64,000 nt of DNA from Neorhizobium alkalisoli (lineage in GTDB: Bacteria; Pseudomonadota; Alphaproteobacteria; Rhizobiales; Rhizobiaceae). The translations under genes were made by a program, and so were the position numbers. Position 1 is the first letter of the stretch. Each line of letters starts with the position of its first letter. Of the stretch, positions 27,180-36,272 are shown in pieces. Location of the stretch: assembly GCF_007829835.1 (NCBI RefSeq), contig NZ_VIWP01000001.1:1240001-1304000 (forward strand). The letters run 5' to 3'. Below the pieces are notes generated by a model that was given only the letters and a program-made list of their open reading frames with translations, searched no databases and was not told the origin of the DNA.

Positions 27180-27968
27180 TCAATGGGTGGCGTGAAATGG
27201 CCCATCGACGATCATCTGGATCCGCCCCTGACTGCAGCGTTCGATCCGCCCCGCGATCCCGTAGACCTCGGCCAGCATCTGCTGGGTGACGATATCTTCC
27301 GGATTGCCGAATGCCTGAAGGTGGCCATTCTGGAGAATGGCGATCCTGTCGGCATAACGCAGGGCGAGCCCGATATCGTGCAGCACAGCCACCACGATCG
27401 TGCCGCGCTCACGCGCCATGGCGACGGAATAATCCATCACATGGATCTGGTGGCGAAGGTCCAGCGCGCTTGTCGGCTCGTCGAGCAGAAGGACGGCCGG
27501 CTGGCGCACGATCGCCTGGGTCAGCGCGATCATCTGTCGTTGCCCGCCCGACAGTTCCGACAGGGGCTGCATCGCAAGATGCCCGATTCCCAGCCGCTCA
27601 AGGGCATCAAAAGCCTCTTCCATCGCCGTCTTGCGGCCGACTGAGGCGCTGCGCGCGCTCATCACCGCTTCGATGACCGGCAGGCCGATCGCGGGCGGTT
27701 GGGACTGAGGCATGTAGGCAATGCGTTTCGCACGCTCCGGCAGCGAAAGTCGCGTCAGGTCGTTGCCGCCCAGAAATACCCGGCCGGTCGATCGCCCGAG
27801 ACCGGCAATCCCACGCAGAACCGTCGATTTCCCGGCCGCATTCGGGCCAAGCAGGGCAACCACTTCGCCGGGCGCGATCGGTCCGAGCGACAGGGAGGAG
27901 ATGACTTTCTTTCTTCCGTAGGAAACGGAAAGATCGGTAACGAAGAGACCGGTATCATGCATGCTCAT
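27180..27968 (-). CDS. Iron-siderophore/haem ABC transporter ATPase (FecE/FepC-like)
   Basis: A 262-residue ATPase: Walker A GPNAAGKST, Q-loop AYMPQSQ, signature LSGGQRQMIAL, Walker B VLLLDEPTSALD, H-loop VLHD. The Gly-Gln-Arg-Gln-Met signature and 260-residue length are typical of the FecE/FepC/BtuD branch. It overlaps the permease gene by ATGA. It powers uptake of an iron chelate, haem or cobalamin. Confidence 0.9.
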   Translation of the reverse strand: MSMHDTGLFVTDLSVSYGRKKVISSLSLGPIAPGEVVALLGPNAAGKSTVLRGIAGLGRSTGRVFLGGNDLTRLSLPERAKRIAYMPQSQPPAIGLPVIEAVMSARSASVGRKTAMEEAFDALERLGIGHLAMQPLSELSGGQRQMIALTQAIVRQPAVLLLDEPTSALDLRHQIHVMDYSVAMARERGTIVVAVLHDIGLALRYADRIAILQNGHLQAFGNPEDIVTQQMLAEVYGIAGRIERCSQGRIQMIVDGPFHATH

Positions 27969-29074
27969 CGGCCTGGCCTGCCTTTGAATATCAGCGCCAC
28001 GAAGACCGGAACCCCCACCAGCGCGGTGACGATGCCGACGGGAACGATCATGCCCGGCAAAACGGTTTTGCTGGCAATCGAGGACAACGACAGAAGAAGT
28101 GCACCAACTAGGGTGCTGACCGGCAGCGTGAAGCGCTGGTCCTCACCGACGAGAAGGCGCGCGATATGTGGACCGACAAGCCCGATGAAGCCGATCGTGC
28201 CGACAAAGGCCACGGCCATGGCCGAAAGCACGCTGATCCTGAGGAGAGAGAAATAACGCAGGCGTTTGACGTCGATGCCGAAACTGATCGCGCGCTCTTC
28301 GCCCATGCGCAGCGCTGTCAGCGCGCTGGAGGAGCCGAATGACAGCGGAACAACGATGACGAGCGCTACCGCAAGGATCGCCACCTTATCCCATGTGGCA
28401 CGGGCCAGGCTGCCGACGCTCCAGAAGACGAGCTGCTGCAGCACATCTTCGGTTGCGACCAGCTGAAACAGCAGAACGATGGCATTGCAGCTGAAAACGA
28501 GCGCGATGCCCAGCAATACCATCGTTTCCATGCTGGCGGCCCGCAGGCGCGATAGCGCATCGAGCAGCAGGACGGAGCAGAAGGCGAACAGGAATGCCGC
28601 CGCCGAGATCAGCCAGTTGTAGGAAATCCAGGCGAAGGAGATATGGAAAACAATGACCGTCGAGGCCCCGAGTGCCGCAGCGGACGCGACGCCAAGCGTG
28701 AAGGGGCTGGCAAGCGGATTGTTCAGTACGGTCTGCATCTCTGCGCCCGCAAGCGCCAGAGAGGCACCGACCAGCAGCGCCATGATCGAAAACGGCAGGC
28801 GGACATTCCAGATGATCACGCGGTCCGTTGCGGCCATGTCGGAAGGATGGAGGATGCCGTGCACGAGATCGCCGACGCTCATGCCGGAAACACCCGTGGT
28901 GAGGTCGAAGACAAAGGAGGCGATCAGCATCACCACAAGGACCGCGATCACGGTCGTTCGCCAGACGAGAAGGCCGCGATAGGCGGCCTTCGTCTGTTCA
29001 AAACCATCGCCACGGACACCGGCATGACGCGCGGGTGCTGTGGACGCGGCCTTTAGGGCGACACTATTTTTCAC
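27965..29074 (-). CDS. FecCD-family permease
   Basis: A 369-residue inner-membrane protein with about nine hydrophobic segments and the FecCD landmarks RLPFSIMALLVGASLALAG, NNPLASPFTLGV and GFIGLVGPHIAR. The GTG start at 29074 overlaps the upstream stop (GTGA). An unusual N-terminal extension of about 35 polar residues precedes the first span. Only one permease gene is present, so the transporter is presumably a homodimer. Confidence 0.92.
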   Translation of the reverse strand: MKNSVALKAASTAPARHAGVRGDGFEQTKAAYRGLLVWRTTVIAVLVVMLIASFVFDLTTGVSGMSVGDLVHGILHPSDMAATDRVIIWNVRLPFSIMALLVGASLALAGAEMQTVLNNPLASPFTLGVASAAALGASTVIVFHISFAWISYNWLISAAAFLFAFCSVLLLDALSRLRAASMETMVLLGIALVFSCNAIVLLFQLVATEDVLQQLVFWSVGSLARATWDKVAILAVALVIVVPLSFGSSSALTALRMGEERAISFGIDVKRLRYFSLLRISVLSAMAVAFVGTIGFIGLVGPHIARLLVGEDQRFTLPVSTLVGALLLSLSSIASKTVLPGMIVPVGIVTALVGVPVFVALIFKGRPGR

Positions 29075-30195
29075 TGCGAGACGCTCGGGTCGACCCAGTA
29101 GGTTCCCTCGGTGGGAATGGTCAGGAATGTCTCTGCCAGTTCGCGCTGTGTGCGGGCCGGGTCGAGATCCTTGAAGAGGTCAGGATGGATCCATTTTGCC
29201 AGGGTTTCGATGGCGATGATGTTGTAGGGCGAATTGTAGAAGTCGTGCCAAAGGCCATGTGCCTTATGGTCCTTGATGGCCTTCAGCTCCTTGAATTCCG
29301 GGCGTGCGAGCACCTTGTCGAGGCTTGCCTGCGCCTTGTCCTCGGGCACGCCGGCGCCGAGTGCCAGGCCCGGGTCACGGTTGCCGGTTACGACATAGAT
29401 ATCCGGATTGGCCTTGAGGACGAATTCGACGGCGACATCGCCGATCGCGCCGGGGACGACGGAGCTTGCGATGTTACGCCCACCGACCGTTGCGATGAAC
29501 TGGCCGAGGCCGCCGTTTCCGGTCGTATGGCCCGGAGCCTGCCAGACACCGGCAAGAAGCTCGGCGAAGACCGTCGGCTTCTGCTCATCCTTCATATCCT
29601 TGAGTCGATCCGTGATCGCATCGAGATGCTTGCCGTAGAAATCGGAGAAGGCCTTGGCTTCCTTTTCCCGCCCCATGGCTTCGCCCAGGAGCGAAATGCT
29701 CTTCGGCGTGTTCTCAATCGGCGCAACGCGGAAATCGACGTAAACGACCGGAATGCCGGCGCTGGCCAGCGTATCGGCGATCGGGCTGTGGGCCTTCGGG
29801 CCTTCGCCGGCGACGCTGAAGACGACGAGATCCGGCTTCAGGTTCAGGATCGTCTCGACATTGACGCTGACTTCAGAGGCTTGGCCGATCAGCGGAATGT
29901 CGGCAACTTTCGGGAATTTTTCCTTGAAGGCTTCGAACGTGTGGGGATCGAGCTTGCGCAGATCATTCTGCCAGCCGACGATGCGTTCGAACGGATTTTC
30001 CTTGTCCAGGATCGCGACCGCATAGCTGAGGCGGCCTTCGCCCAGCACAATACGCTCGACATGATCCTTCACCTCGACCTTGCGTCCGAGAACGTCGACG
30101 ATCTCCTTGGCCTGCGAAATGGCAGGGATTGCGAGCAAGAAGGAGGCAACGCCGATGAGGCGCGCGGCCTTCGCGAAAGGAGTGACGATCGTCAT
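29071..30195 (-). CDS. Iron-siderophore/haem ABC transporter binding protein
   Basis: A 374-residue periplasmic-binding-protein-2 family member with a Sec signal (cleavage near SQAK, residue 29). It opens with VDVLGRKVEVKDHVERIV, as in FepB/FecB, and continues KPDLVVFSVAG and the C-terminal helix rich in aromatic residues. First gene of the minus-strand operon; the upstream 210 bp separates it from a divergent LysR gene. The ligand (ferric chelate, haem or corrinoid) cannot be fixed from sequence. Confidence 0.88.
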   Translation of the reverse strand: MTIVTPFAKAARLIGVASFLLAIPAISQAKEIVDVLGRKVEVKDHVERIVLGEGRLSYAVAILDKENPFERIVGWQNDLRKLDPHTFEAFKEKFPKVADIPLIGQASEVSVNVETILNLKPDLVVFSVAGEGPKAHSPIADTLASAGIPVVYVDFRVAPIENTPKSISLLGEAMGREKEAKAFSDFYGKHLDAITDRLKDMKDEQKPTVFAELLAGVWQAPGHTTGNGGLGQFIATVGGRNIASSVVPGAIGDVAVEFVLKANPDIYVVTGNRDPGLALGAGVPEDKAQASLDKVLARPEFKELKAIKDHKAHGLWHDFYNSPYNIIAIETLAKWIHPDLFKDLDPARTQRELAETFLTIPTEGTYWVDPSVSQ

Positions 30196-30267
30196 CCGGA
30201 AATATTCCTGTGTTTCGAGATTCAGAAAAGAGGCGGGTGGACAGGCTGTTACCCGTTCATAGAAACA

Positions 30268-30282
30268 TGAGCAGGTTCATCA
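30268..30282. promoter_or_regulatory. Possible RirA-type iron operator (TGA-N9-TCA)
   Basis: TGAGCAGGTTCATCA fits the TGA-N9-TCA form described for rhizobial iron-responsive operators and lies about 75 bp before the binding-protein start, between two divergent genes. The motif has only six fixed bases, so chance is a real alternative. I saw no Irr-type box here. Confidence 0.25.
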
Positions 30283-30406
30283 TCTTTTCTCTTGCACAAA
30301 ATCACTGTGGCGAGGAACTGAAACCTCGTTATACGAATATGAATGAAATGAATTTATCCGCCATTTCACATGTCTTTTGTTCATTCATCGCTGTCGCCGG
30401 GCTCCC

Positions 30407-31342
30407 ATGCATATTCCGAATATCAACAGCATCGATCTCAACTTGCTGAAAGTTTTTGACGCCGTTTACCGCGAGGGAAATGTCGCGGCCGCTGCCCGGC
30501 GAATGGGCATGAGCCAGCCCGCTGCGAGCCATGCTCTGGCAAGGCTGCGGCATGCCTTGGGTGACGATCTCTTCGTGCGTTCGGCCCGTGGCATGCTGCC
30601 GACGGCGCGCGCGGAGCAAGTGGCCGGACCTATCCGGCAGGCGCTTGGTTATCTTGAGCTTGGTCTCCAATCACATGTCTTTGATCCGGCGACCTCGACC
30701 CATCGCTTCAGCGTCGCCCTCGACAATTGCAGCGCGATTGCGCTGACAGCGAGGATACTGAGTGGCGTGAGCCAGGCAGCGCCGGGCGTCTCAATCCATC
30801 TCCGGCCAAGCGGCACGATCGACGTCGACGGCATGATGGATGCTTCCGAACTGGATCTGTTCATCGGTCGACCCGGTGAGAGCCGGGAACGTTTCTGTTC
30901 GCAGGTGGTCAGCAGTGATCCGTTCGTGGTCGTGCATCCGGGTCACAGCAACAGCCTCGATGGCGTCATGTCTGTCGAAGAGCTTGTGTCGACGCCGCAT
31001 CTTCAGCTGTCGTCGACAGGTGACGACACCAGCTTTCTCGATGCCTGGCTGGAAAAGCAGGGGCTGAAACGAACCGTGCAGCATTCCGTCCCGCTGCTGG
31101 GTTATACCAGCGAGCTTCGCCAGAAGGATCTTCTCGTCGTCATGCGCCGCCCGATTGCCGAGGTCATCTCCGGGGACGGCGGCCTGTCGATCCGCCAGCT
31201 TCCTTTCGCATCACCCTTGGTCGATACCTGTCTGCGCTGGCACAGAAGAGTCGATACTAACCCTGCCCATGTCTGGCTGCGGGAGATGATCGGGAGCATT
31301 GTCGCTCGCGTGGGCACGGCAAAAGATTCCAGTTTGGCCTGA
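30407..31342 (+). CDS. LysR-family regulator (NodD-like subfamily)
   Basis: A 311-residue regulator. The DNA-binding start DLNLLKVFDAVYREGNVAAAARRMGMSQPAASHAL and RLRHALGDDLFVRS are typical of the NodD/LeuO/SyrM-type LysR branch; a ligand domain follows. ATG 30407 is chosen because the family begins a few residues before IDLNLL. It is divergent from the iron-type ABC operon and may regulate it or only share the promoter region. Confidence 0.88.
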   Translation: MHIPNINSIDLNLLKVFDAVYREGNVAAAARRMGMSQPAASHALARLRHALGDDLFVRSARGMLPTARAEQVAGPIRQALGYLELGLQSHVFDPATSTHRFSVALDNCSAIALTARILSGVSQAAPGVSIHLRPSGTIDVDGMMDASELDLFIGRPGESRERFCSQVVSSDPFVVVHPGHSNSLDGVMSVEELVSTPHLQLSSTGDDTSFLDAWLEKQGLKRTVQHSVPLLGYTSELRQKDLLVVMRRPIAEVISGDGGLSIRQLPFASPLVDTCLRWHRRVDTNPAHVWLREMIGSIVARVGTAKDSSLA

Positions 31343-31404
31343 GGCTTCGTTGCCTGCCACGTGACTGGCCGCTTTAAAGCGCGCTGTGATGTTGGAAGGC
31401 GCTT

Positions 31405-31788
31405 CTAGTGAGGGATTTGTGCAGATAGATGAACCGTCGCGCCAACTTTTAGCGCTGCGGCTGCTAGACGTTTATCTCTCGTCCACAAGCTGGCTCGCCG
31501 GTCAAGGAGCGTCGAAGTCAGCAGGTGTGCATCAGTGTAGCCAATCCCCATGCTGAAAATCGCGTGGCGATCAATCACCGTCATTACCTCTGCGTGAGTC
31601 GCGATTACCGCTTCGCGTTGAGCTGCGAGAAACGCTATAACGGCATCCCGCTCTCGCAGACTTCCCAAAGCCAGTTCGCCGATGACGAAGGGGTGGCAAA
31701 GCAGCCGGTCGTCCTCGATTATCTTGCGCAGTTCCGCGTTACCTTGTCGAAAGTGGTCGATCCAGATTGAGCTGTCGACAAGGATCAC
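31405..31788 (-). CDS. vapC: VapC-type PIN ribonuclease toxin
   Basis: A 127-residue PIN-domain toxin. Catalytic acids are visible: Asp in ILVDSSIWI, Glu in VIGELALG, Asp in IGYTDAHL and Asp in LWTRDKRL. The GTG start overlaps the antitoxin stop (GTGA), giving coupled translation. Likely an RNase cleaving tRNA or rRNA when released from VapB. Confidence 0.93.
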   Translation of the reverse strand: MILVDSSIWIDHFRQGNAELRKIIEDDRLLCHPFVIGELALGSLRERDAVIAFLAAQREAVIATHAEVMTVIDRHAIFSMGIGYTDAHLLTSTLLDRRASLWTRDKRLAAAALKVGATVHLSAQIPH

Positions 31789-31985
31789 TTGGCCACTTCA
31801 CTTCGTTGGCGAGGAGCTGCTTCGGCATCTGGCATTGAACCACCAAGGGCGATCAGCCGTTTGCCTGATTCAACCCGCACAAGCGTCTCCAGTGCCTGCC
31901 GGACAAGAGCAGCAGTCTCCTTGGTGCCCGTCAGGGACTTGGCGCGTTCTACGAGGCTATCGTCAAGGTTGATGGTAGATCGCAT
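31785..31985 (-). CDS. vapB: VapB-type antitoxin
   Basis: A 66-residue antitoxin beginning MRSTINLDDSLVERAKSL, a ribbon-helix-helix of the VapB family (VapB_antitoxin), with a C-terminal tail that would wrap VapC. AGGAT precedes ATG 31985; an upstream in-frame start would skip the beta-strand register. It neutralises VapC and represses the shared promoter. Confidence 0.92.
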   Translation of the reverse strand: MRSTINLDDSLVERAKSLTGTKETAALVRQALETLVRVESGKRLIALGGSMPDAEAAPRQRSEVAK

Positions 31986-32011
31986 ATCCTGGCTCCAAAA
32001 TCTGGCTACAT

Positions 32012-32035
32012 ATTTAGCACCATTTGGTGTCAAAT
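32012..32035 (-). promoter_or_regulatory. vapBC promoter with overlapping palindromic operator
   Basis: Read on the minus strand, TTGACA (32028-32033) matches the -35 consensus and TATGTA lies 15 bp on as a weak -10. The -35 sits inside a 24-bp imperfect palindrome whose core is CACC-AAAT-GGTG. This is the expected autoregulation site for VapB/VapBC, about 30-50 bp before the antitoxin start. Confidence 0.55.
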
Positions 32036-32046
32036 TCTACGCCCGC

Positions 32047-33366
32047 TCAGCTTTCCCTAAACGCCCGCATCATCTGGTCGTAGAAAGGCTTGATCAGATA
32101 GGAAGCGGCGCTGCGCTCGCCTGTCTGGATAAAGGCTTCGACCGGCATGCCGGGCACGATCGCGACATTGCCGAGGCGGGCGAGTTCCGCTCCGGAGATG
32201 GCGATACGAACGCTGTAATAGGACGCACCGGTGCGCGTATCCGTCGAGACGTCGGGCGATATGCTCTGGACCATGCCCTTGATCTCCGGTGTCGTTCTCT
32301 GGCTGAAGGCCGAGAAGCGCAGCGAGGCGCCCTGACTCAGGTGCATCTGGTCGATATCCTGCGGCTTGATGCGCGCGTCGACCGCTAGCAGGTCATCGAC
32401 CGGCACTATCTGCATCAGAACATCGCCCGGCGCGATGACGCCGCCGACGGTGTGGACGGTCAGTTCATGCACATAGCCATCCTGCGGCGCGCGGATATCG
32501 ATGCGCTTCAGCTGGTCGGCTTCGGCGATTTCGCGCTCCTCCAGTTCGCCGATCTTGCCGTCGATCTCGCGGATCTCGCCGGCCACTTCGCTTGCCAGAT
32601 CCTCATCGATCTGGATGATCTGCAGCTCGATCTCGCTGATCTTCACCTTGGCCGCGGCAATCGCCGAGGAGAGCTGTGCGTGTTCGCCACGGGTGCGGAC
32701 GACATCGCGTTCCAGCGTGTTCAGCCGGTTGAATTCGATGATCTTCTGATCCCACAGCCTGCGGGCGTTATCCGCTTCCTTGGCAATCAGCAGGCCTTCC
32801 TCGTCCTTGGCGTTTTGTTGCGCCAGGAGGCCGTTGATCTGTTCGTTGAGTTGGCCGATGCGCTCGCGCAGCTGGCTGCGCTGACCATCGCGGGCCGCCT
32901 TGCGGACGGCAAAAAGGCGGCTCTCGGCGCGGGTGATCTCCTTGACCGCACTCTCCTCCATGCGGGCAACGAGCTCGGGCGTAAATTCGATCGTGTCGCT
33001 ACGATCACGCTCCGCCTGCAAGCGGGCCTTCCTGCCACGCAGCTGGTCCAGGCCCTTGGTGACGACGGCGAGGTTTGCCTTCAACACCGTATCGTCCAGC
33101 CGGATCAGGAGGTCGCCGGTCTTCACCCGCGCATCGTTCTGTACAAGGATATGGCTGACGACACCGCCACTCGGATGCTGCACCTTCTTGGCGTAACTGG
33201 CCGAAACGACCATGCCGGGCGAGATCAGCGCGCCAGCAATGTCGGTCGCGGCAGCCCAGCCGCCGATGCCGCAATTGAGCAGCAGGATCAGCGCAACACC
33301 GATCGTCAAATGTCTGCGGATCGATTTGCGGATCGAGCGCGGATCGTTTTCTTTCACTTCCTGCAT
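32047..33366 (-). CDS. prsE: Type I secretion membrane fusion protein (HlyD/PrsE-like)
   Basis: A 439-residue adaptor: short cytoplasmic start, one TM (about residues 21-45), a lipoyl-like half domain (HPSGGVVSHILVQNDARVKTGDLL), a long coiled coil (about residues 95-285), the second lipoyl half (IRAPQDGYVHELTVHTVGGVI) and the beta-barrel and membrane-proximal end. It bridges the ABC exporter and an outer-membrane TolC. Last gene of the secretion operon; TolC is not in the window. Confidence 0.9.
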   Translation of the reverse strand: MQEVKENDPRSIRKSIRRHLTIGVALILLLNCGIGGWAAATDIAGALISPGMVVSASYAKKVQHPSGGVVSHILVQNDARVKTGDLLIRLDDTVLKANLAVVTKGLDQLRGRKARLQAERDRSDTIEFTPELVARMEESAVKEITRAESRLFAVRKAARDGQRSQLRERIGQLNEQINGLLAQQNAKDEEGLLIAKEADNARRLWDQKIIEFNRLNTLERDVVRTRGEHAQLSSAIAAAKVKISEIELQIIQIDEDLASEVAGEIREIDGKIGELEEREIAEADQLKRIDIRAPQDGYVHELTVHTVGGVIAPGDVLMQIVPVDDLLAVDARIKPQDIDQMHLSQGASLRFSAFSQRTTPEIKGMVQSISPDVSTDTRTGASYYSVRIAISGAELARLGNVAIVPGMPVEAFIQTGERSAASYLIKPFYDQMMRAFRES

Positions 33367-33430
33367 GTCGCTACACCAGACAAAAGATCGTTTTCAGGGA
33401 AGGTGCCGACCGTTGCGATCGGCATGTGGA

Positions 33431-34426
33431 TCAGACTTCGAAGCGGAAATCGCTGGCCGAGAGGCTGGAGAGAGGGACGTGGCTAAGCGTCAGAGTCGAT
33501 CCGTCATGCAGCGTCAGCACCGTGCCAAGATCCGTTGGGGTCAGACTGTGGGACAGCGCCGCAAAATCCGCGAACTCGCTTTTTGCCACTTCGATGATGT
33601 CGCGATCGCCGCCGGCCTTGAAATCCATCACCGTGTCATGGCCGTAGCCGGCGCGGAACAGAAACGTGTCGGCGCCGGCGCCGCCAGTCATCTCGTCATT
33701 GCCTTTGTCGCCGACGAGAAAATCGTCACCGTTGCCACCGGAAAGGATGTCGTCGCCGCGCCCGCCCATCAGCCGGTCATTGCCGCCGCGGCCGAATAGA
33801 AGGTCGTTGCCGTCGCGTCCGAAAATGTAGTCATTGTCCTCTCCGCCCTCGATCGTGTCTTTTTGGTCGGTGCCGAGGCGGACATTGGCCTCCTGGTTCG
33901 GATCGGGATCGGTCGCGGGGTCTTCCGGCGTGCTGGCCGTTTGTTCCGCCGATTGAGAGATATCGGCGCCACTGGCTTCGTGGCCATGATGCGGGAAGAT
34001 CCGCCCGGCGCCGAAATCCGCCCCACTGTGGCCGAACCTCGGATGGCCCGTGCCATGCATGAAAGGCCCATCGCCGAGTTCGCGCGGATGATGCAGGCCA
34101 TCGACGCCGATCCGACCGAAATCCACCGGAGACTGGTCGACCGTGTCATTGGGATGTTCCGGCGGCACCGGATGGAGATGATTGTCGGTGCCGACATGGG
34201 AGTCGGGGAGCGGCTTCGAGCTCGAAATGGGTCTCGCTGCCTTTCTGGCAGCCTCGCCGCCGGCATGCTGTTCCGGTTCGGTCGCATCGGCGCTGATGCC
34301 GTCCATGGCCGCGGCGGTGCCGATCAGGCCGCTTTCGATCAGGAGCATCACGGCGGTGCCGATCATCGTATCACGGCGTATTGTGCCACCCGTATCGCGG
34401 GCCTGGAATTTCATGGGGTTTCTCAT
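33431..34426 (-). CDS. RTX calcium-binding protein, probable type I secretion substrate
   Basis: A 331-residue protein. Residues 20-41 are hydrophobic; 50-180 are His/Asp/Pro/Gly-rich and low in complexity; 183-255 hold about eight RTX nonapeptides (GGxGxDxLx type, e.g. GGNGDDFLVGDKGND). A C-terminal region of about 80 residues closely parallels the end of the large RTX protein in the same operon. No enzyme domain is recognisable. It sits between the exporter ATPase (ATGA overlap) and the adaptor gene. Confidence 0.82.
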   Translation of the reverse strand: MRNPMKFQARDTGGTIRRDTMIGTAVMLLIESGLIGTAAAMDGISADATEPEQHAGGEAARKAARPISSSKPLPDSHVGTDNHLHPVPPEHPNDTVDQSPVDFGRIGVDGLHHPRELGDGPFMHGTGHPRFGHSGADFGAGRIFPHHGHEASGADISQSAEQTASTPEDPATDPDPNQEANVRLGTDQKDTIEGGEDNDYIFGRDGNDLLFGRGGNDRLMGGRGDDILSGGNGDDFLVGDKGNDEMTGGAGADTFLFRAGYGHDTVMDFKAGGDRDIIEVAKSEFADFAALSHSLTPTDLGTVLTLHDGSTLTLSHVPLSSLSASDFRFEV

Positions 34427-36153
34427 GATGCAGCTGCCGGTTTGGAAATGATCTTGAGGGCTGGATTGGGCTGCAGGACTTTTGCGAGAACTTCATCCTT
34501 CGGACCAAAGGCCTGCTGACGGCCGCCAGCCATCGCGAGGATGAGGTCAACCGCTGCCAGCGCGCTTGGTCGGTGTGCGACGACAATGACGATCCCGCCG
34601 CGCTGACGTACTCCGATCATGGCCTGGGTGAGAGCTGCCTCGCCTTCACCATCAAGGTTGGAATTGGGCTCGTCGAGCACGACGAGAAAGGGATCACCGA
34701 ACAGGGCGCGCGCCAGTGCCAGCCGCTGCTTCTGGCCGGAAGAGAGGCTTTCGCCCTGTTCGCCGACGGGTGTGTCGTAACCCTGCGGCAGGCCGAGGAT
34801 GAGCTCGTGGATCGAGGCGGCTCTCGCGGCGGCGATGATTTTTTCCGGCGTGGCGGTCGGATCGAAACGGCAGATGTTTTCGCCGACCGTGCCGTCCAGG
34901 AGTTCGACATTCTGGGGCAGGTAGCCGATATGCGCGCCGAGCGCTTCCGGAGACCAGAGGTTCAGGGGTGCGCCGTCGATTGCGATCGTTCCGCGCTGCG
35001 GGCTCCAAATCCCGACGAGAAGGCGGGCGAGCGAGGATTTTCCCGATGCGCTGGGGCCGATGACGCCAAGGCCGCTTCCCGGCTTCAGCACGAAGCTGAC
35101 ATCCTGCACCACGACCCGCTGCACATCCGGCGGCGTCGCTGCGAGGTTCTGCACGGCGACCTCGAATTGCGGTTTCGGAAGTGGCATGGGCGGATCCTGC
35201 TCGGGCAGGAGGACCAGCAGCTTGTCCAGCCGCTGCTTTGCCTGCCGTGCAGCGGAAAAACCCTTCCAGTTGGAGATCGCCAGATCGATCGGCGCCAGCG
35301 CGCGGGCCGAAAGGATCGAGCCGGCGATGATGACGCCCGACGTGGTTTCCTGGCCGATCACCAGATAGGCGCCGACGGCAAGGACGGCGGATTGCAGGAG
35401 CATGCGAAACACCCGGCCAAGACCACCAAAACCGCCGGACGTGTCGCTGGTCGATTGCTGTGCCTCGATATGACGGCGGCTAACCTCCTGCCAGCGCTGC
35501 CTGACCCGGCCGGTCATGCCCATGGCGACCAGCGCTTCGGCATTGCGGCGGCTCATCTCGAGAATGCGACTGCGGGCAACGCTCTGACGTGCCGTCTCCT
35601 GGGTCGGGAGACGCGACATGATTTCGGTCAGAAGCGTCAAAAAGACCAGGAAGATGACGCCGCAGAGAACGGCCATGCCGAGCAGCTGGTGGAACAGAAA
35701 ACAGATGCCGAGATAGAAGGGCAGCCAGGGAAGATCGAAGAAGGCGCCCGGTCCCGAGCTCGATAGAAAACCACGGATCGTATCGAGATCGCGCAGCGGC
35801 TGGCTATTCTCGGCTGCGCGCGGCGCCTTCAGCTGCAGGCCGATGACGGCATCGAAGACGCGCGAACCGAGCGTCTGATCGAGGCTGGCGCCGATCCGAG
35901 TCAAGAGCCGCGTGCGCATCAGTTCCAGCGCGCCCTGGAAGAAATAGAGGATCGCAACGAGTGCGAAGAGGCCCGCCAGCGTCGGCAGGCTGCCGCTCGG
36001 AATGACGCGGTCATAGACCTCCATCATGAACAGCGAACCGGACAAGGCGAGGATATTGATGAAGCCGCTGAAGACCCCGATGCCGATGAATGCACCCCGG
36101 AAGGCGCTGAGTGCATCGGCGATTTCGGACCCTGATTTGTTCTTGCGCATCAC
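34423..36153 (-). CDS. prsD: Type I secretion ABC exporter (PrsD-like)
   Basis: A 576-residue half-transporter: about six TM spans within residues 20-300, then an ATPase with Walker A GPSASGKSS, signature LSSGQKQRLALA and Walker B LVVLDEPNSNLD. No N-terminal C39 peptidase domain, so substrates are exported uncleaved by a C-terminal signal, as in PrtD/PrsD systems. Flanked by two RTX substrates and the adaptor, making the operon self-contained except for TolC. Confidence 0.92.
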   Translation of the reverse strand: MMRKNKSGSEIADALSAFRGAFIGIGVFSGFINILALSGSLFMMEVYDRVIPSGSLPTLAGLFALVAILYFFQGALELMRTRLLTRIGASLDQTLGSRVFDAVIGLQLKAPRAAENSQPLRDLDTIRGFLSSSGPGAFFDLPWLPFYLGICFLFHQLLGMAVLCGVIFLVFLTLLTEIMSRLPTQETARQSVARSRILEMSRRNAEALVAMGMTGRVRQRWQEVSRRHIEAQQSTSDTSGGFGGLGRVFRMLLQSAVLAVGAYLVIGQETTSGVIIAGSILSARALAPIDLAISNWKGFSAARQAKQRLDKLLVLLPEQDPPMPLPKPQFEVAVQNLAATPPDVQRVVVQDVSFVLKPGSGLGVIGPSASGKSSLARLLVGIWSPQRGTIAIDGAPLNLWSPEALGAHIGYLPQNVELLDGTVGENICRFDPTATPEKIIAAARAASIHELILGLPQGYDTPVGEQGESLSSGQKQRLALARALFGDPFLVVLDEPNSNLDGEGEAALTQAMIGVRQRGGIVIVVAHRPSALAAVDLILAMAGGRQQAFGPKDEVLAKVLQPNPALKIISKPAAAS

Positions 36154-36222
36154 GACAGCCGCTACTCTTTAAAACGACGGTTGAGGGGATATTTGCCGAA
36201 GGCGGAAACCACCTAAGGGCAT

Positions 36223-36247
36223 GTCCCGCGCCATCATGGCGCGGGAC
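36223..36247 (-). other. GC-rich hairpin between the RTX gene and the exporter gene
   Basis: GTCCCGCGCC (36223-36232) and GGCGCGGGAC (36238-36247) form a perfect 10-bp stem with a five-base loop, in the 119-bp gap after the large RTX gene. There is no T-run on the minus strand. It probably works as a partial terminator or mRNA stabiliser making substrate exceed exporter, as known for haemolysin-type operons. Confidence 0.6.
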
Positions 36248-36272
36248 TGTGTCAGCGTGATCAAGCCGGAGA

